A stretch of DNA of 46,458 nucleotides from Corynebacterium yonathiae (GCF_027570195.1 NZ_JAKMUZ010000021.1:1-46458), one strand, 5' to 3'; shown: positions 36,249-43,922, counted from the stretch's first letter. The notes: a model not told the origin generated them from the letters alone. A program made the numbers and translations.

Positions 36249-37668
36249 TACCCGGCGCTCCGGAGTTCATCCACTCGCGGACCGCGCGGGTCGCCTGCAC
36301 ATCGCCGGAGTTATAGTCCAGCAAGCGCTGCCGCGCCACGAGGTCACCGGCTAGCGCCTCGCGCCGCGCATTCACGGATTCTTCGCCGTCGAAGTCCTCT
36401 TCGGGCCAAGTAAACCCGGCCTGTGGCGCAACCACTTTTAGGCCTAAACCGAAGGGGCCGGCGAAGGATCTTTTGACGTGGGCGAACATATCGACCCACT
36501 CGCGCGAAGAAATAAACTCTTCAACCTCCCGCTCATCCACCTCGCGGAAGCGCTGCGCAGACATGCGCATCCAGTGGTTCTCACCGTGGGCCGAATAGCA
36601 ATACGCAGCAAACGTTTTGCCTTGGGCATGTGCGTTCGCGCGGAGCTCCATCAACCAGCGCCAGAAAGCCGCGAAATTCTCTGCCTCGGCGCGCCCGCCC
36701 AAAGGTTCCCAGGTAACGAAAGGGATGTACTCGCCGTCGTGCCACACGCCCCAAAGATATGCACCCTGGTCTAAATAAGCTTCCATATCCACGTCTACTT
36801 CCACGTCCGCACGCGGAACGTGCACGTCGCTGCGGCGCAGCAGCACTTCCCCGGCGCGCCAGGCAGCGGCAAGGCGGGAGGGTTCGCCTAAGTTGGCGTC
36901 GATAAGCGCCTGCACCGTAGTAATCCCCCGCTCACGATAAGGCTTAGCCCGGTCGCCGGATAAAAAGAGCGAAATATCATCCGCCGCTACCAACTCCTGT
37001 TCACACAGGGGCCAAAAACGGCAGCTAGCGCACTCCTTAACCCGAACCGGCGCGGTGGGCAGCGGCTGATTCCAGGCGCGTTCCAGATCGAACTTGGCCG
37101 TCTCGGTGAAAAATGCCCGGGTGCGATCCTGCCCAATGGCCCCGCCCCGGCCAGAACCAAGACCGAGATCGCGTAGAGCACGGGCAGCAAAAGCTAAGCG
37201 ATAGCCATCCACCGAATGATGGCGCAGCCTATACGGCACCTCGAGCGGTTCGCTTAGGCCCAGGCGGTGGGTGGGCACCGCCAACGACGTCTTTGTGTCG
37301 TTCTTCCGGGCGACCCGGTGATTGGAGACGATGATTGGGGTGTATTTATCGCCCTCGCGCAGGAGCAAGTCCACGCGCACCATCCACTCCTCGGTAGCAA
37401 AAACCGCGTTAGTGATGTGCGTATATCCAGAAGCCAATGCTTCAAGGGTACGCATCGAGCGCTCCCACTCATCTCCTTCTAAATCGATGCGGCGGAACCG
37501 GCCAGAGCCCTTGCGGGGAAACATCTCCATGACCGCCTCCACGGCGGCCGCATGGCGTTCCGCCCGGGCGATCGAAGCATGGGTACGCGGCATCTCAGGG
37601 TGCGCGCGCCGCTGCACTAGGCGGTAGCGACACCCCACAAGGTCCGAAGCAACAACCACATCCTCCAC
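36235..37668 (-). CDS. TM0106-family RecB-like nuclease
   Basis: 477-residue protein of a family that joins a RecB-like/Cas4-like nuclease part to a C-terminal RNase H-like domain. Four Cys residues suited to an iron-sulfur cluster are seen: one in the N-terminal VGCRYRL and three in ECASCRFWPLCEQ (C-x2-C-x5-C), as in AddB-type nucleases. The C-terminal part holds VDVDMEAYLDQGAYLWGVW with the first acidic pair and LLDYNSGDVQATRAV with the last Asp, as expected for an RNase H-like nuclease. The cellular job (DNA repair or RNA processing) is not known. Divergent from a DUF6474-type gene. Confidence 0.88.
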   Translation of the reverse strand: MEDVVVASDLVGCRYRLVQRRAHPEMPRTHASIARAERHAAAVEAVMEMFPRKGSGRFRRIDLEGDEWERSMRTLEALASGYTHITNAVFATEEWMVRVDLLLREGDKYTPIIVSNHRVARKNDTKTSLAVPTHRLGLSEPLEVPYRLRHHSVDGYRLAFAARALRDLGLGSGRGGAIGQDRTRAFFTETAKFDLERAWNQPLPTAPVRVKECASCRFWPLCEQELVAADDISLFLSGDRAKPYRERGITTVQALIDANLGEPSRLAAAWRAGEVLLRRSDVHVPRADVEVDVDMEAYLDQGAYLWGVWHDGEYIPFVTWEPLGGRAEAENFAAFWRWLMELRANAHAQGKTFAAYCYSAHGENHWMRMSAQRFREVDEREVEEFISSREWVDMFAHVKRSFAGPFGLGLKVVAPQAGFTWPEEDFDGEESVNARREALAGDLVARQRLLDYNSGDVQATRAVREWMNSGAPGTTAL

Positions 37669-37737
37669 ACCGGGTGAGCTTAATAGAACGGCAAGGTAAA
37701 GTTGAATCCAGACTCGATCAAACGTGAGGGAAATTTA

Positions 37738-38370
37738 ATGAGCATTCTGAAGAAAGTTAAAAAGGCCCGCCAAGAAGCACGTGCCCAGGCAAAGGCCGCC
37801 AAAACCCGCGCTAAGGCAGAGGTAAAGGCACAGTCTAAGGACCGCCGCCGCCAGCAGAAGCTCCTGGCCAAGCAGGAAAAGCACCTCATCAAGTCTGAGG
37901 AAAAAGGCCTGAAGAAGCGCCGCAAGCACGAGCAAAAGATGGCCAAGAACGAGCTAGCCAAGCTCAAGGCCGGCCGATTTAATTCCGATAACGTCAAGCG
38001 CTACGCCGGTGCACTGCGCACCGCCGCGCCCCTGCTGCTGCCGCTTCTCTACCGTGGCTACGTAGGCTTGAAGACCGAAGGCGAAAAGCGCAAGGCCGCT
38101 AAGGCCGGTGTGAGCTCGGACCAGATGGCTTCCTTCTCCGGTTACGGTGCACCACTTAAGGCCCGCACCGCAGGCATCCGCAACTCCCTCGACAACACGG
38201 ACGTTCCGGCCGGATTCAAGCGCGATGTGCGTGACCGCCTGCAGGAAGTAGACTCCGCCATCGATAATGCCGAGTTCATGACTGAGCAGCAGCGCCGCCG
38301 CGCACACAAGACCATTAGCTCAGAAATTGACTCCATTACTGCGGAAATCCAGCAGCGTCTGGCCCAGTAG
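37738..38370 (+). CDS. DUF6474-type basic coiled-coil protein
   Basis: 210-residue protein. The N-terminal 75 residues are extremely rich in Lys, Arg, Ala and Gln and form a long helix. A short hydrophobic patch (TAAPLLLPLLYRGYVGL) near residue 95 could associate with membrane. The C-terminal part is helical and acidic. I used the ATG at 37738, with GAGGG about eight bases upstream. It ends in a strong terminator. Function unknown. Confidence 0.8.
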   Translation: MSILKKVKKARQEARAQAKAAKTRAKAEVKAQSKDRRRQQKLLAKQEKHLIKSEEKGLKKRRKHEQKMAKNELAKLKAGRFNSDNVKRYAGALRTAAPLLLPLLYRGYVGLKTEGEKRKAAKAGVSSDQMASFSGYGAPLKARTAGIRNSLDNTDVPAGFKRDVRDRLQEVDSAIDNAEFMTEQQRRRAHKTISSEIDSITAEIQQRLAQ

Positions 38371-38378
38371 GAGAAACC

Positions 38379-38420
38379 ACGCCACCACCGCCCCCTATTA
38401 GGTGGTGGCGTTTATTTATT
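38379..38420 (+). terminator. Intrinsic terminator of DUF6474-type gene
   Basis: Eleven-base-pair stem (ACGCCACCACC/GGTGGTGGCGT) followed by a T-rich run. Confidence 0.9.
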
Positions 38421-38438
38421 TTCCATAAAGATCCGGGA

Positions 38439-38470
38439 TTTTTCGGGAAAAGTATTTTCAGCCCGAAAAG
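38439..38470. promoter_or_regulatory. Nested inverted repeat upstream of the Lsr2-like gene
   Basis: Perfect arms TTTTCGGG (38440-38447) and CCCGAAAA (38462-38469) flank a 14-base spacer that contains AAAAGTATTTT, itself an inverted repeat. It could be an operator. AT richness also suits an Lsr2-type binding site and autoregulation. Confidence 0.4.
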
Positions 38471-38514
38471 GTTGCTGATAGTCTTCTAACCACTCTATCC
38501 CCCTAAACACCGTT

Positions 38515-38520
38515 TATACT
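38515..38520 (+). promoter_or_regulatory. Candidate -10 of the Lsr2-like gene
   Basis: TATACT about 39 bases before the ATG, with GGAGG as a proper ribosome binding site; unlike many neighbours this gene has a leader. Confidence 0.5.
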
Positions 38521-38558
38521 CTCTTTGTTTGGTGTGCATTTAGAAAATTGGAGGCAAA

Positions 38559-38870
38559 ATGTCCCGCCGTGAAGTGACCCAATTTTACGACGACTTGGAC
38601 CACACCCTAATTCCCGAGGACCAGCTAGAAGTCATTCGCTTTAGCGTAAACGGTCAAAATTACCTTATCGATCTCTCTGCGGATAACGCGCGTCGCTTCC
38701 ATAATCTTCTTGCCCCCTACGTGGAGGCTGCCCGCGTTGCCCCCGCTCTTGATGCGCAGCGGGCAAACCCCAGCCAAATCCGTGAATGGGCGCGCACCCA
38801 AGGCCTGCCAGTAGCGCACCGCGGAAAAATCCCGCAGGACGTCATCGAGGCCTATAACGCCGCCAACTAA
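38559..38870 (+). CDS. Lsr2-family nucleoid-associated protein
   Basis: 103-residue DNA-bridging protein of the Lsr2 family, which silences AT-rich, often foreign, DNA. The N-terminal oligomerisation domain contains VIRFSVNGQNYLIDLSADNARRF; the C-terminal DNA-binding domain has SQIREWARTQGLPVAHRGKIPQDVIEAYNA. In Mycobacterium tuberculosis Lsr2 the hook reads RGR; here it reads RGK. The linker (AARVAPALDAQRAN) lacks the basic repeats of the mycobacterial protein. It could be a CgpS-like silencer or a second, weaker paralogue. The stop overlaps that of the hrrA-like gene in CTAA. Confidence 0.88.
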   Translation: MSRREVTQFYDDLDHTLIPEDQLEVIRFSVNGQNYLIDLSADNARRFHNLLAPYVEAARVAPALDAQRANPSQIREWARTQGLPVAHRGKIPQDVIEAYNAAN

Positions 38871-39505
38871 AGCACGCCCTGCTCGCGCGCAGCCGCCACA
38901 GCGGAGGTGCGCGAACGCACACCCAACTTGTCATAAATGTGTACAAGGTGGGACTTCACCGTGGCCTCAGACAGCATGAGGTCCTGGCCTATCTGCCGGT
39001 TGGACGCGCCCGCCGCTACCAGCTGCAAGACTTCCAGTTCACGGGGCGTGAGCGAGGTGCGTGGCGTGCGCACGCGAGTCATTAGCCTATCTGCCACGAT
39101 GGGAGACAGCGCCGAATCACCCTCCGCAGTCGAGCGCACCGCCGCAAGCAGCTCCTGCGGAGGAGCATCCTTGAGCAGGTAGCCAACGGCGCCAGCTTCG
39201 ATAGCGCCGAGAATATCCGCGTCGGTGTCATAGTTGGTGACCACGAGGACTTTGGGCGGGGTGTCCATAGCGGAGCGAATCTGCGCGGTTGCCTCCGCAC
39301 CGCCCATCACTCGGGTGCCCTCCACGCCCGCGCCAAAGCGCAGGTCCATCAAGATGAGATCGATGCCGCCTGCTTGTGCTGCCGACACCGCAGCTTCGGC
39401 CGTAGCGACCTCGCCTACGACGTCGATATCTTCTGCACCCTCGAGCACGGAGCGCAGGCCTAGCCGGACGATTTCGTGGTCATCTGCCAATAGGACCCGA
39501 ATCAC
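38867..39505 (-). CDS. hrrA: HrrA-like NarL/FixJ-family response regulator
   Basis: Two-component response regulator of 212 residues. The receiver domain begins VIRVLLADDHEIVRLGL, the phosphoacceptor is probably Asp54 in LILMDLRFG, and the conserved Lys is in LLKDAPP. The C-terminal LuxR-type helix-turn-helix reads LTPRELEVLQLVAAGASNRQIGQDLMLSEATVKSHLVHIYDKLG. I used the GTG at 39505 because AGGAGG lies six bases upstream. The sequence closely resembles HrrA of Corynebacterium, which activates heme oxygenase and represses heme synthesis under heme; the symbol rests on sequence pattern and on the partner gene. Confidence 0.87.
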   Translation of the reverse strand: MIRVLLADDHEIVRLGLRSVLEGAEDIDVVGEVATAEAAVSAAQAGGIDLILMDLRFGAGVEGTRVMGGAEATAQIRSAMDTPPKVLVVTNYDTDADILGAIEAGAVGYLLKDAPPQELLAAVRSTAEGDSALSPIVADRLMTRVRTPRTSLTPRELEVLQLVAAGASNRQIGQDLMLSEATVKSHLVHIYDKLGVRSRTSAVAAAREQGVL

Positions 39506-39542
39506 GACATTCCTCCTATCGATGTCTTTGTCAACCAAAAGT

Positions 39543-40706
39543 TTAATCTACTCGGTTGTCTAAGGGCATACTAACTGACACTGCAGTGCCCTCCCCCGGC
39601 GCGGATTCAATAATGACCTCCCCGCCTAGTTCCTGCGCGCGGCGCCGAAGCGCGGCCAGCCCAATATGCCCCAGCCCAGCCGGGGCACTTTCCACCGCAG
39701 CCGGATCAAACCCCTTGCCGTTATCCACCACATCCAAGCGCACCTCATCGCCCTCGTAGGTCACTGTGATCCGGGCGCGGCTCGCCTGCGCATGCTTGAC
39801 GACGTTCCCCACAGCCCCCTGTGCTATTCGCAGCAACGCCGCCTCCACCTTCATAGGCAGCTGTTGCACCTCGCCTTCAGATTCCACCTCAACGTGGATA
39901 TCTGCGGTAGCCCCAAAATTTTCCGCCATGCGGGTCAGCGCGGCCTCAAGGGACGCCTCATTGAGCGTCGGTGGCTGCAAGGCAGCAATCATTGCCCGCG
40001 CTTCGTGCAGGTTGTCCGCGGCCGTCCTGCGGGCCAGTTCGATGCGCTCTCGCGCCTTGTCCGTATCCTGCTTATCCAGATCGCGGTCCGCCGAATGCAA
40101 GAGCATCTGAATGGAGGAAAGCCCTTGGGCGAGGGTGTCATGAATTTCATGGGCAATACGCTGACGCTCGGCGACCATGCCCGCATCGCGCTCTGTGGCC
40201 GCCAGTTGCGAACGGGTTGCGACCAACTCCTTATTCATCCGCGATAGCGTCCGGAAGGCATAAGTGATCGCTATCGTCACCAGCGCCGAGACTGCCGGAC
40301 CCATCACCCCGCCAAAGGTCAACCCCTGCGGAATCTGCACCACCACGGTGATGATTGAGGCGCCAATGACGCACACGATGCCCGCTGCCATATCCAGTAC
40401 CGTGAGGTATAAGAAGAACATGGCGAAGACCAAATAGATTGCCGCTGGGGCCACGAATAAGTCCGCCACCCACAGCACCGATAGGATGCATAACCACAAG
40501 TAGCGCACCGGCTGGGCCCAATACTCCCCATAAACCGAGCCTGCAAAGTACACCGCTGCAAAGCCCACTAAAAGCAGCAGGTTAATAATCGCTTGCGAAA
40601 GCGGCATCCGCGCGGAGGTAAAAATGCCTACCACCAGCAGGCCAGCGGTCAAGATGTGGATACCGCTGCGCAGCGCATCGGTATCCCGGTCTATTGTGGA
40701 GCTCAT
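39543..40706 (-). CDS. hrrS: HrrS-like sensor histidine kinase
   Basis: 387-residue membrane kinase: about six N-terminal membrane segments, then a DHp domain with the phospho-His in IAHEIHDTLAQGLSSIQM and a HATPase domain ending GLGHIGLAALRRRAQELGG and SAPGEGTAVSVSMPL. This HisKA_3/NarL-type pairing fits the heme-sensing HrrS. I used the ATG at 40706: a TAGGCT box sits seven bases before it, consistent with a leaderless transcript. That ATG overlaps the start of the lipoprotein gene on the other strand, in CATG. The longer ORF upstream runs through the lipoprotein gene and is unlikely. Confidence 0.87.
   Translation of the reverse strand: MSSTIDRDTDALRSGIHILTAGLLVVGIFTSARMPLSQAIINLLLLVGFAAVYFAGSVYGEYWAQPVRYLWLCILSVLWVADLFVAPAAIYLVFAMFFLYLTVLDMAAGIVCVIGASIITVVVQIPQGLTFGGVMGPAVSALVTIAITYAFRTLSRMNKELVATRSQLAATERDAGMVAERQRIAHEIHDTLAQGLSSIQMLLHSADRDLDKQDTDKARERIELARRTAADNLHEARAMIAALQPPTLNEASLEAALTRMAENFGATADIHVEVESEGEVQQLPMKVEAALLRIAQGAVGNVVKHAQASRARITVTYEGDEVRLDVVDNGKGFDPAAVESAPAGLGHIGLAALRRRAQELGGEVIIESAPGEGTAVSVSMPLDNRVD
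40692..40697 (+). promoter_or_regulatory. Candidate -10 of the lipoprotein gene
   Basis: TATTGT, seven bases before the ATG at 40705. It lies inside the first codons of the hrrS-like gene. Confidence 0.5.
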
Positions 40707-41241
40707 GCGCAAAAGCCTACTGTCCCTTCTCGCTCTAGCCACCTTTGGGATCGCCGGCTGCGATTCATCGGCACCCACCCCCGCGCCAACCAGCACAGTA
40801 GCTCCGGGATCCGCGGAAGCCCCGGAGGTTAACGTCACTCAAGCCGCGGAGGTCAATGACTGGAGCGATTGCCCCTACATCGACCCCGGCTGGCTCGAAG
40901 AAACCAATGGCCAGCGTCTGACCAAGCAGGGCGTCGACGCGCGCTTTCCTACCCCGGCCTGTGTGTTCTGGTCCTACCAGGACGATCCGCAAGCCACCGT
41001 CATCGTGCGCGATATGCCCACGGTCGAAGACGCCCGCGCCGCAGTAGATTGGGCCGCGCCTATCGACGCCACCGAACCCGCTTCCTTCGACGGATGGGAA
41101 GGCGGCAGGGGCGTAGTCAACGAGCACGCCGTGTACGCGGTGCAAAAGGATACGCACGCAGTGCTGGTGTGGAGCAACCAGCAACAAACCGTTAAATCAG
41201 AACAGATCGCCCACGAAGCGATTGCTAACTTAGGCCTTTAA
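40705..41241 (+). CDS. DUF2020-type lipoprotein
   Basis: 178-residue secreted lipoprotein of unknown function. The signal peptide ends in a lipobox FGIAGC (Cys at about residue 19), followed by a Pro/Thr/Ala-rich spacer and a globular domain with SDCPYIDPGWLEETNGQ and a later ACVFWSYQD. The DUF2020 identification is from memory of this pattern and could be checked with a domain search. It is divergent from the hrrS-like gene with overlapping starts, and its stop overlaps that of a small convergent gene in TTAA. Confidence 0.82.
   Translation: MRKSLLSLLALATFGIAGCDSSAPTPAPTSTVAPGSAEAPEVNVTQAAEVNDWSDCPYIDPGWLEETNGQRLTKQGVDARFPTPACVFWSYQDDPQATVIVRDMPTVEDARAAVDWAAPIDATEPASFDGWEGGRGVVNEHAVYAVQKDTHAVLVWSNQQQTVKSEQIAHEAIANLGL
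40714..40719 (-). promoter_or_regulatory. Candidate -10 of the hrrS-like gene
   Basis: TAGGCT on the minus strand, seven bases before the ATG at 40706. It lies inside the first codons of the lipoprotein gene. Confidence 0.5.
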
Positions 41242-41390
41242 ACCGCGACGTCGTTATACGGCATCATCGGCGACAGCCATGGGAATACGACCTCCATCAG
41301 TAGGAAGAAAACTCCCACTGCGATAGCGATGGCCAAAACAGCCTTCACCGGTGTCGGCCCTGGCAAGAGTTTCCACAAAGCGCGATACAT
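41238..41390 (-). CDS. Small 50-residue membrane protein coupled to the sortase
   Basis: Short ORF missed by a 60-residue length cut-off. It starts MYRALWKLLPGPTPVKAVLA and has a single hydrophobic helix (about residues 17-33, LAIAIAVGVFFLLME), then VFPWLSPMMPYNDVAV. Start evidence is strong: GAGGAG upstream and the ATG shares a base with the sortase stop (TAATG). No known family is assigned. Short actinobacterial membrane proteins with a C-terminal PYNDV- or PLQDN-type tail are found near class E sortases, so a sortase partner is a reasonable guess. Confidence 0.75.
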   Translation of the reverse strand: MYRALWKLLPGPTPVKAVLAIAIAVGVFFLLMEVVFPWLSPMMPYNDVAV

Positions 41391-42052
41391 TATTTCTCCT
41401 CTTTTTCTACTTCCATAGCGTGCACGATCATGCGTTCCGCATTAGAAAACTGCGGGTGACACGTGGTCAGGGTCAGGATCTCGCGGCTCGGCTCGGCGTC
41501 TGATTCTGGCACCGGGTGGGTTACCGAGACGTCACCAGGCGTTGTAATGTGCCGGCCAGCCACGTGGGCGTATTCCGGCGGCATCCCGTTGAAACAATCC
41601 GCCTGCTCACCATCGATGGGCAGCACGCGATAGGTGATTCGCTCCGTTTGCGTCTCCACCACGATGTCATCGCAGGTCTGCAGCTTGCCAAGGTCGTTGA
41701 AGGGAGCTCCCTTGCCCACACGGTGGCCCGCAACCGCGAAGTTACCCAGCTCCCCCGGCATCTGGGAGTCCACGTAGCGACCCGGTCCGCGCAGCAGATC
41801 ATCTTCGTTAGTGCCCTCAATAATGGCGAAGTGGTAGTCGGAACCGAAGGTGGGAATATAGAGTTGTGCGAAAGCCTTGCCTAATTCCGGCTCCATCTTC
41901 TGCCGTGGATTGCGCCATTGCTCTTCGAGGTGGGCGCTCGCCTCCTCCTGAAGCTGACCGGATTCTACATTTGTCCAATAGGCTTCATAGAATGCAAAGA
42001 GTAAAAGCACCACGCCAATGGTTAGCATGAGTTCCCCAAGAACTTTAGTCAT
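41390..42052 (-). CDS. Class E sortase
   Basis: Membrane-anchored cysteine transpeptidase of 220 residues that links surface proteins to peptidoglycan. An N-terminal membrane segment (LGELMLTIGVVLLLFAFYEAYWT) is followed by the catalytic domain: His in FAVAGHRVGKGAPF, Cys in LTLTTCHPQFSNAERM, and Arg in the latter segment. Class E is common in high-GC actinobacteria and recognises an LAxTG-type signal. I see no sortase substrate with such a signal in this window. The likely leaderless start has TATGGT seven bases upstream. Confidence 0.92.
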   Translation of the reverse strand: MTKVLGELMLTIGVVLLLFAFYEAYWTNVESGQLQEEASAHLEEQWRNPRQKMEPELGKAFAQLYIPTFGSDYHFAIIEGTNEDDLLRGPGRYVDSQMPGELGNFAVAGHRVGKGAPFNDLGKLQTCDDIVVETQTERITYRVLPIDGEQADCFNGMPPEYAHVAGRHITTPGDVSVTHPVPESDAEPSREILTLTTCHPQFSNAERMIVHAMEVEKEEK

Positions 42053-42059
42053 GCCTTAG

Positions 42060-42065
42060 ACCATA
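42060..42065 (-). promoter_or_regulatory. Candidate -10 for leaderless sortase gene
   Basis: TATGGT on the minus strand, seven bases before the ATG at 42052, in a 33-base spacer divergent with the YidC-like gene. Confidence 0.5.
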
Positions 42066-42085
42066 CTGCCCATGAAAGGTTAAGC

Positions 42086-43030
42086 ATGTACGAAGTCTTC
42101 ATGTACCCGGTTTCTGGATTCATGAAATTCTGGCACTGGATCGTCAGCAGCTTCGTCAGTGAATCCGCGGCTTGGCTGATCTCCATCATTCTGCTCGTTA
42201 TCACCGTGCGTGGCGTCGTTGTCCCTCTGAACTGGATTTCCGTACGCTCCGCCCGCATCGGCGCACTCATCCGCCCAGAAAACAACCGCATCAAAAAGCA
42301 GATGAATAACGCCACCACTACCGAGGAAATGGTGGAGCTCATGCAAGAGGAAAAGAACCTCATGAAGAGCTACAACTATAACCCCGCAGCGGGTTGTTTT
42401 CCCCCGCTCATCATGATTCCGGCCTTCATCGGCCTCTACCAGGTGCTCCTGCGCATGTCTAATATCGAGCGCGGCTCCACCACCGTGGGAATGCTGAATG
42501 CCTCCGATGTGTCGGCCTTCCGCCAAACTACCTTCTACGGCGCCCCGTTGACGGATTTCGCCCGCGAACACGGCGATCTCATCAACCCCATCTTGATAGC
42601 CGCTATTGCCTTTACCATGGCTAATTCTGTTATTTCTTTGGTGCGCAGCTTCCGCACCACTCAGTTTGATAAGAAGGTCAACCGTCGCGTCTTCATCATC
42701 ATGGGCTTTTTGCTCTTAGTCATCCCATTCTTCCTATGGAACTTGGCCCAAACCGGACCAATCCCGGTAGCAATCATCCTCTACTGGGGCTGCGCGTATC
42801 TCTTTATGCTGCTCCAAACCGCCATCTTTGAGATCATTTTGCACCGCGACTACCCGCTTACTGAGGACGTTCATACTATGCGCCGAGAAAGCATCCGCCG
42901 CTGGCGCAAGCGCGAAAAAGAACCCGCCCTCTCCAAGGAAGAGAAGAAGCGGGTCAACCAGCTACGTATGGAGGCTCGAAAGTACCTTAAATCGAATAAT
43001 CAGCAGGGGGAGCAGAAAGCATCTGAGTAG
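42086..43030 (+). CDS. YidC/Oxa1-family membrane insertase paralogue
   Basis: 314-residue membrane protein with five hydrophobic segments. The conserved Arg of the hydrophilic groove is in TVRGVVVPLNWISVRS, followed by a charged loop (RPENNRIKKQMNNATTTEEMVELMQEE) and NPAAGCFPPLIMIPAFIGLYQVL, the standard YidC core. The C-terminus is highly basic. Because YidC is normally encoded by the rnpA-yidC locus, this is probably a second copy that may serve a special set of proteins. AAAGG lies seven bases before the ATG. It is divergent from the sortase and overlaps the TetR gene by 44 bases. Confidence 0.9.
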   Translation: MYEVFMYPVSGFMKFWHWIVSSFVSESAAWLISIILLVITVRGVVVPLNWISVRSARIGALIRPENNRIKKQMNNATTTEEMVELMQEEKNLMKSYNYNPAAGCFPPLIMIPAFIGLYQVLLRMSNIERGSTTVGMLNASDVSAFRQTTFYGAPLTDFAREHGDLINPILIAAIAFTMANSVISLVRSFRTTQFDKKVNRRVFIIMGFLLLVIPFFLWNLAQTGPIPVAIILYWGCAYLFMLLQTAIFEIILHRDYPLTEDVHTMRRESIRRWRKREKEPALSKEEKKRVNQLRMEARKYLKSNNQQGEQKASE

Positions 43031-43595
43031 CCAGTTCGCGAGCCGTCTGCAGCGGCCCAATCTCCTTGGTGAGCCGAGCGCCGGCGCGACCACCATCCAA
43101 GAAGATCAAAAGCTGGCTCGCCTGCGAAGAGGATGGGTACCCATTGCGCTCAGTCAACAATGCCGTCAAGGTGGAGTGGACCCAGTTACGGTGCTCAACA
43201 CATGCGGCCACGATCCTGTGCTCAGCTTCAGTTTCTGGTCGCGGGTATTCTCCGGCCGCATTCAAAAAGTGAGATCCACGGAACTCCTGCTTGGGTTCTT
43301 CTTCAATCGCCTTATCAAAAAAGGCCAAGATCTTCTGATCTGGATCCGTCATGTCCGCTGTGCGCTGCTCCCAATCCTGACGGAATTTCTCGTCCAGCGC
43401 TTCCACATAGGCGATAACGAGCGCGTCTTTAGAACCAAATAGGGAGTATAAAGAAGCCTTAGCCACATCAGCCTCGCGCAAGATGCGGTCAATTCCGATG
43501 ACACGAATGCCCTCGGTGGTAAAAAGCTTGGTCGCCGATTCCAGCAGCCGGCTACGCGGGCTGGGCCTATTACGGCGCGACTTCTTCTCTGCCAT
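42987..43595 (-). CDS. TetR-family transcriptional regulator
   Basis: 202-residue repressor. The N-terminal helix-turn-helix reads LLESATKLFTTEGIRVIGIDRILREADVAKASLYSLFGSKDALVIAYV; the rest is a ligand-binding helical bundle. I used the ATG at 43595, preceded by AGAGGA. A 14-base palindrome near its promoter suggests autoregulation. The C-terminal end overlaps the YidC-like gene. Ligand unknown. Confidence 0.93.
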   Translation of the reverse strand: MAEKKSRRNRPSPRSRLLESATKLFTTEGIRVIGIDRILREADVAKASLYSLFGSKDALVIAYVEALDEKFRQDWEQRTADMTDPDQKILAFFDKAIEEEPKQEFRGSHFLNAAGEYPRPETEAEHRIVAACVEHRNWVHSTLTALLTERNGYPSSSQASQLLIFLDGGRAGARLTKEIGPLQTARELATQMLSAPPADYSI

Positions 43596-43641
43596 GGGTT
43601 CCTCTCTAAAACGACAAAGCCGGTTCATCTATACTTTATAG

Positions 43642-43655
43642 ACAAACCGGTTTGT
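43642..43655. promoter_or_regulatory. Perfect 14-base palindrome, candidate TetR operator
   Basis: ACAAACCGGTTTGT lies 47 bases upstream of the TetR start, overlapping a TTGTCT-like -35 on the minus strand with a TATAAAGTATAGAT stretch below it. Size and position fit a TetR operator. Confidence 0.7.
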
Positions 43656-43673
43656 ACGCGAATTAAATTCGGG

Positions 43674-43922
43674 CTACTTCTTAATGAGCCCCACGATCCA
43701 CAACAGGATACAAGCACCACCAGTAGCGGCAATCAAGGAGAAGATCCATCCGCCTTCCTCGATATTCAGGAAGTGGATAATCATTCCGCCGATAATGCCA
43801 CCCAGCACACCAACAATAAGGTTGGTCAACAAGCCGTGGTCGCGCTTCATAATCTTTTCTGCCAGCCAGCCGGCAATGATACCAATAACAATCGAGCTAA
43901 AAAGCCCCAGGCCCAAATTCAT
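43674..43922 (-). CDS. GlsB/YeaQ/YmgE-family membrane protein
   Basis: 82-residue protein with three hydrophobic segments and the glycine-rich pattern typical of the transglycosylase-associated (YeaQ/YmgE/GlsB) family: GLFSSIVIGIIAGWLAEKIMK and LIVGVLGGIIGGMIIHFLN. Members are stress-responsive small membrane proteins of uncertain function. AGGAGG lies close before the ATG. It is upstream of the TetR gene on the same strand, with the palindrome between them. Confidence 0.93.
   Translation of the reverse strand: MNLGLGLFSSIVIGIIAGWLAEKIMKRDHGLLTNLIVGVLGGIIGGMIIHFLNIEEGGWIFSLIAATGGACILLWIVGLIKK

Noticed and set aside
40707..40838. Longer N-terminus of the HrrS-like kinase
   Set aside because: The extra 44 residues are antisense to the lipoprotein signal region and lack membrane or kinase features; the ATG at 40706 fits better.
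42828..43442. 204-codon plus-strand frame past the YidC-like gene
   Set aside because: It is out of frame with the insertase and opposite the TetR gene, with no recognisable protein.
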